A stretch of 64,000 nt of DNA, taken from the NCBI GenBank assembly GCA_029207755.1, contig JARCOQ010000003.1, positions 46,210,144-46,274,143 on the forward strand. Direction: 5' to 3'. The DNA comes from Chamaea fasciata. Lineage: Eukaryota > Chordata > Aves > Passeriformes > Sylviidae. The translations under genes were made by a program, and so were the position numbers. The notes beneath the pieces were generated by a model, which was not told the DNA's origin, did no database searches, and saw only the letters and a program-made list of their open reading frames with translations. This document shows, in pieces, positions 59,886 through 64,000 of the stretch; positions within the stretch are counted from its first letter, which is position 1; every line of letters begins with the position of its first letter.

Positions 59886-62800
59886 GTGGATGTATGCTAC
59901 CAGTACTTTTAGTGGAAAAGCAAAAATGTTGTTGTGTATATCCCACATTCGCTCAGATCTTGGCTCACCTATAATGTCAACTATCACCCAAGCATATAGA
60001 AAGTATACAGATCATTCTTTTCTTTCTGCATAGTAAGAATGTGGAAAATACAGCAAACCATTTTGGAACTTTATATATTTTATGCAATTTTAATGCAGTT
60101 TAGTAATTAATTTTTTAGAATCCTTTCTATAGGCTGCAGGTCAAAACTTGTAGGGAAACAAAGACTTCTTTACAGACAAGTATATTTGGAAATTGCTGCT
60201 TCCTGTTGAGAGCATTTTGAGTGAAAACATAAATGCTGTCCATCCTTTACTATGATCCATACTTAATATTGTTTTTATCAGAAAAAAAAAACCTTGAAAA
60301 ATAATCCGTCTTCCTTCTTTTATACTTTCTGAACTTATTTGCTGCTATGAGTTATTAGAATAAATCATTAATAAGAACAGTAGGGCTTTATTCCAATTTT
60401 GCATGGATGGAAGTGAACTGAATGAAAAATAAGAGATCAATAAAGTTTTTTAGAAACATCATACTAGCACAGACAGGAACAAACTCTGACATTTGCATAT
60501 ATTTAGAAGAGGTTCAGGTGAAGATCATAAGGCAAACAGAAAAATAAAATAATGAAAAAGAAATCAGGACTGTTTGTTATTTAATAGGCTACATCAAAGT
60601 CTATTAAGAACATGATAGTGCACAGCAGCCTGGAAGTGAAGAACATGAGTGGTCTAACAGAAGCCTCACAAGGGCAGAAAAGTCACTCCAAAAAGCTTTT
60701 GAGCACATGGAACAGGCTGCACCCACAGCCAGTGGGAGTCTCTGATCAAACTCCCTTGAAGGTTGAGTTCAGGTTAGCAGGAGACACACAGAGGGAAACC
60801 TGCAAAGTCCAATTTAAAAAGTGCAGATTTATTATTCCAGTTGATGGCAATCTTCTGCAAGGCTGAATGATCTGAATTTCCCCTCTAGGTTTACTTGCAC
60901 TCTCTATGTCCACTACTGAGGATGAGCAAAGGGAGCAGAGTCAGGGTCCTGTTGTGTGGCTGTTCTAATTAGTGCGATAGCCTCGCTCAAGACCTGGGAA
61001 AGTATCGTTATTCCACTTGGGTTTCTCAAATCAAATTTCATTTAGACATGCAAAGTAGGGTTTGATATTTACCTGGCTTTAAGGAAAAGGTCAAATTAAA
61101 TAGCTATTAGCTGTTTCCCATTAGCTTTAAGGACTTTTCTTCCAAAGGCATGAATATGTCTTGCAGAATAATTCAGTTGGGGCTTGGACATAGCGATTAG
61201 GTAAATGGATTTTATACCCATTTATAAAAATAAGGGATTAAAGTGATTTACAGAATGGCACACCAGTAACTCCTTTTGAGAATGGAGCTGAGTGTAACCT
61301 GTTGACTTCTGTAACCATGTGATAATTCACACACAAGGGCTCTGTGTTTAGGTGTATATAGGGGACGATGTTTGAAGGGGTCTTTTTAGTGAAAAGTATT
61401 GATTTATGAACTGGTCTTTAAAACATCAAGGAAAACAAAAATGTTGGTTGTTTGGAAAACTTTTCATTTTAGAAGGAAAAAAAAAAGTATCTTCCTAAAG
61501 AAAGAAAAACCTCATTGCCATCCACTTTTTCTATACAGCTCTTAGAGAATTAAGTTGTCTGAATTTGCTTGCATTTCCCTTCTATCAATTGAAGCTAAAT
61601 TGCAGTGAAATTATTTAATGGGAAAATCTGCCTTGAAGTAACCTTCTAATAGAGAGATTATTCTTTCATAACTTCCTGGTTTTGCAAGAAAGACATTCCT
61701 ATTTAATACTGATGTAGACTTTTTGAAAAACAGTTACGGGTTAGGTTTTATTGATGTGTATCAGACTGTGGAAAGAAAAAGCACTTGATGCAGCCGGCAA
61801 AATGAATGAGAAATATATATATATGTGAATATATATAGTAAAGTGAAAGTCTCATTAATTCTTTCCTGAATAGCTACTAAATGAGGCATCCCAAACTCCT
61901 GCCTAGTGTCCCTGTGTATCAGTAATCCTCAAATACCTCGTTGACAATGTCATTTTTCTCCCCACTTATGTGATTAGGTTGTGACTAGTGCTCCCTGCCT
62001 TTGACTAGGCCAGATGAAGGCACAGTAAGTGTAATCATCTGGGATTTGTTTCCTCAGGTACACTGCTTCCAGATTTGTTCTCTTGTTCTTCTGATTGGCT
62101 TGATTTCTGGACAGAAGTTTCAATGAATAAATGAACAAAACTGGCAAACACTGGCAGTCTCAAATGAGCTCTGATCTGCTGTGTTGTGGGGGCTGTGGGT
62201 GGGAAGTTACATTGAGGTATCTCCTGCACAGGATCCCAACCCAGCAGTGCACCTGGAAAAAGTGCAGCCTGTGGAAAGCAAAGTGAAGATACAGCACTTG
62301 GGAGCCAGGCACTCAGGTAACAAAACTGAGACCCTGCTGCACTGGCTTCCCATACCTGGGGTTTTTTGGCACACACAGAGTAAAATCCCAGCCTTTCACC
62401 TCCTTTGGGTAACAAGGGCTTGCAAATGTGGTAATGGCTCTAGAGATTTTGTGTGCTGTCTCTGACCATGAGCTCCCTGTAAGCCACATCCTCATCATTC
62501 CCTAAAACTCTCCTGTACTAGAGACTGTATTGTGGGTGGAACTTAAATGTCTTCCATTTCTCCCTTCTGGTACAAATATTTCTCTCTCTTCTTCCATTAT
62601 AGGTTAGGGCCCCCCATTTCCAGATGACCTTCTTATTGCCCATGCCAGGAAATCTGCTTATTCATGGCTCCAGTTCACCTTCTAATGGCCAAATTTTTAG
62701 TCCTAAGTAATAGTAAGGCTTGGTTTATACTGTTTTCCTTTCTTCCTCTTTTTTTCTCTTTCTTTCTTACCTTACAAACTAAGAGAAATGAAAAGTTTTG

Positions 62801-64000
62801 CAGATGTGCTTAAATAACTCAAATAGACAAGAGGTTAAAATTGCAAACAGAGTGTGTTGAAATAAACTCAGTGCGAAATCTTGCAGCATTGGAAGTAGGG
62901 ACAATATTTCCAGTTACACTGGCATTTATTATTTCCTAACTCTCAGATTTTTACAAGTAAAGTTCACATTTTTATTTCAACTTCTAAGAAAAGCTTTTCC
63001 TCTTTTCTTTTTGTGAAAGAAGAAACAAGTATTGATAAGTAGAGAGACTTCAGTGAAACACTGATTCATCTAGGTCCTATCTTTTGAAAATTATTTCTAG
63101 TAGCAAAAAATAAGAGGTGGCATATTACGCCTTTTTGAATAAGGCCCCAGGAAGGCAACAGTACAAGCTCATTTCTGCTGACACTTTGTATCTCAGAAAT
63201 TGTTTCCTGTGGTTCACTGATGAATCCTTTTTTTTTTTTTTATTTGCCCTTGTCTGACATATTTTACCTCTACCCTGGCAGGAAAAGTCATTTCCTCCTG
63301 TGAGTAAATGAATGATAGAGGACAGATGAAAGGGCAGAAATGTGCAAGTGCCATCAAAACCCTCATTTTTGATTTTTAATATGCTGCAGCTGTTGGTGAG
63401 GAGTGTTTCTCTTGCAGTTGAAAGCACAGCCAGCATGGGAATATTGATAGGTTTATATGAATCCTAAAAAGTCACAGCTTATTTGTGTTCACTAATAATG
63501 TAGAGCTTGGAGGATACTGCCTGCACAGATACATTTTCAGCTGGAAAAATTGTGAAGCAGCAGTAAGGATTAGTGAAAAGGTTTGATGGGGACACAGAGA
63601 CATTTGGAAAAGCAAGCTCAGATCAAAACAGTCTACAGTGAGATTTGTGTTAGTCTCTCTTTCAAAAGCTCAGGTAAATATTAATGCATATTCAAGTGAC
63701 TATGATTCAACATGGTCCCTCATGGATACATTCTGCCTTTTAAAAGTCTTACCAGCATTCTGGCAGCAATTAATATTCTGAAGTGTCAGTAGTTAATATT
63801 ACTTCCTTCAAAATCTTTGAATTCTTTTATTATTTTACAATTTATCAGTAACTTCAGCAGAAATGCAGATAATCTTAATCTCTTAAATTGAGCTAGATTT
63901 GCTGAGATAGGATTTTTGGATTTTTGAAAAAGCTGGATGCTAAATGCCTGTTCACCGTCAATGGGTACTTTTCATTGATGAATAAGTGTACCAATGCTTT
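59886..64000. other. Unique non-coding DNA, 4.1 kb, no gene seen
   Basis: AT-rich sequence with a short (AT)n at 61813-61837 and a T14 run at about 63228-63241. A GC-richer stretch at 62170-62480 is open on both strands but has no identifiable domain. The open frame at 60612-60866 is likewise unrecognised. Confidence 0.5.
61813..61837. repeat. Short (AT)n microsatellite
   Basis: Two AT runs separated by GTGA. Confidence 0.85.

Noticed and set aside
59571..59987. Lys/Arg/Glu- and Phe/Leu/Ser-repeat frames up to 119 codons
   Set aside because: Pure translation of the pentanucleotide microsatellite; a 5-base unit keeps all frames open.
1..64000. CRISPR arrays, bacterial operons, or rRNA and snRNA genes
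   Set aside because: No regularly spaced repeats and no recognisable RNA gene sequence were seen; the window is clearly vertebrate.

Overview
The window reads as non-coding nuclear DNA of a bird. The main evidence is six fragments whose sequence and 3' ends match CR1 non-LTR retrotransposons, the dominant avian LINE. They end in short ATTCTATG- or ATTCTGTG-type tails. I see no Alu, L1 or other mammalian repeats. The few retroviral LTRs, the low overall repeat load and the AT-rich background also fit a bird. A songbird is plausible but is inference only.

I could not support any host protein-coding gene. Every open frame is 150 codons or shorter. The longer ones lie antisense to LTRs, inside homopolymer or microsatellite tracts, or have no recognisable domain. 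The only recognisable coding homology is the decayed C-terminal part of CR1 ORF2. The window is best read as gene desert, or as long intron or flanking DNA of a gene lying outside it.

Layout: 1-7670 is unique AT-rich DNA with one poly-A tract. 7671-8474 is a sense CR1 3' end. 9177-9803 is a CpG-rich solo LTR on the minus strand, flanked by a 6-bp target duplication. 9810-18277 is unique DNA containing a perfect 18-bp hairpin at 16323-16362. 18278-18709 is a second sense CR1 and 25001-25432 an antisense one. 28600-28743 and 28906-29433 form a tail-to-tail pair of CR1-type elements. 35585-36219 is a second minus-strand solo LTR, with a 5-bp target duplication, a TATA box and a poly-A signal. 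37400-37560 is a probable LTR 3' fragment. 40718-40938 is a sense CR1 tail. 52261-52400 is a compact LTR-like remnant. The last 12 kb hold most of the simple repeats: a GATA/ACAT array, an A/C tract, (A)47 and a long (AAAAG)n/(GAAAG)n array.

Nothing here amounts to a new biological system. The most notable items are the two intact solo LTRs, the perfect hairpin, the two-phase pentanucleotide array, and several AT-rich stretches with clustered transcription-factor-like sites that could be conserved regulatory elements. No alignment or database search was possible, so repeat family names below the CR1 or LTR level are tentative.
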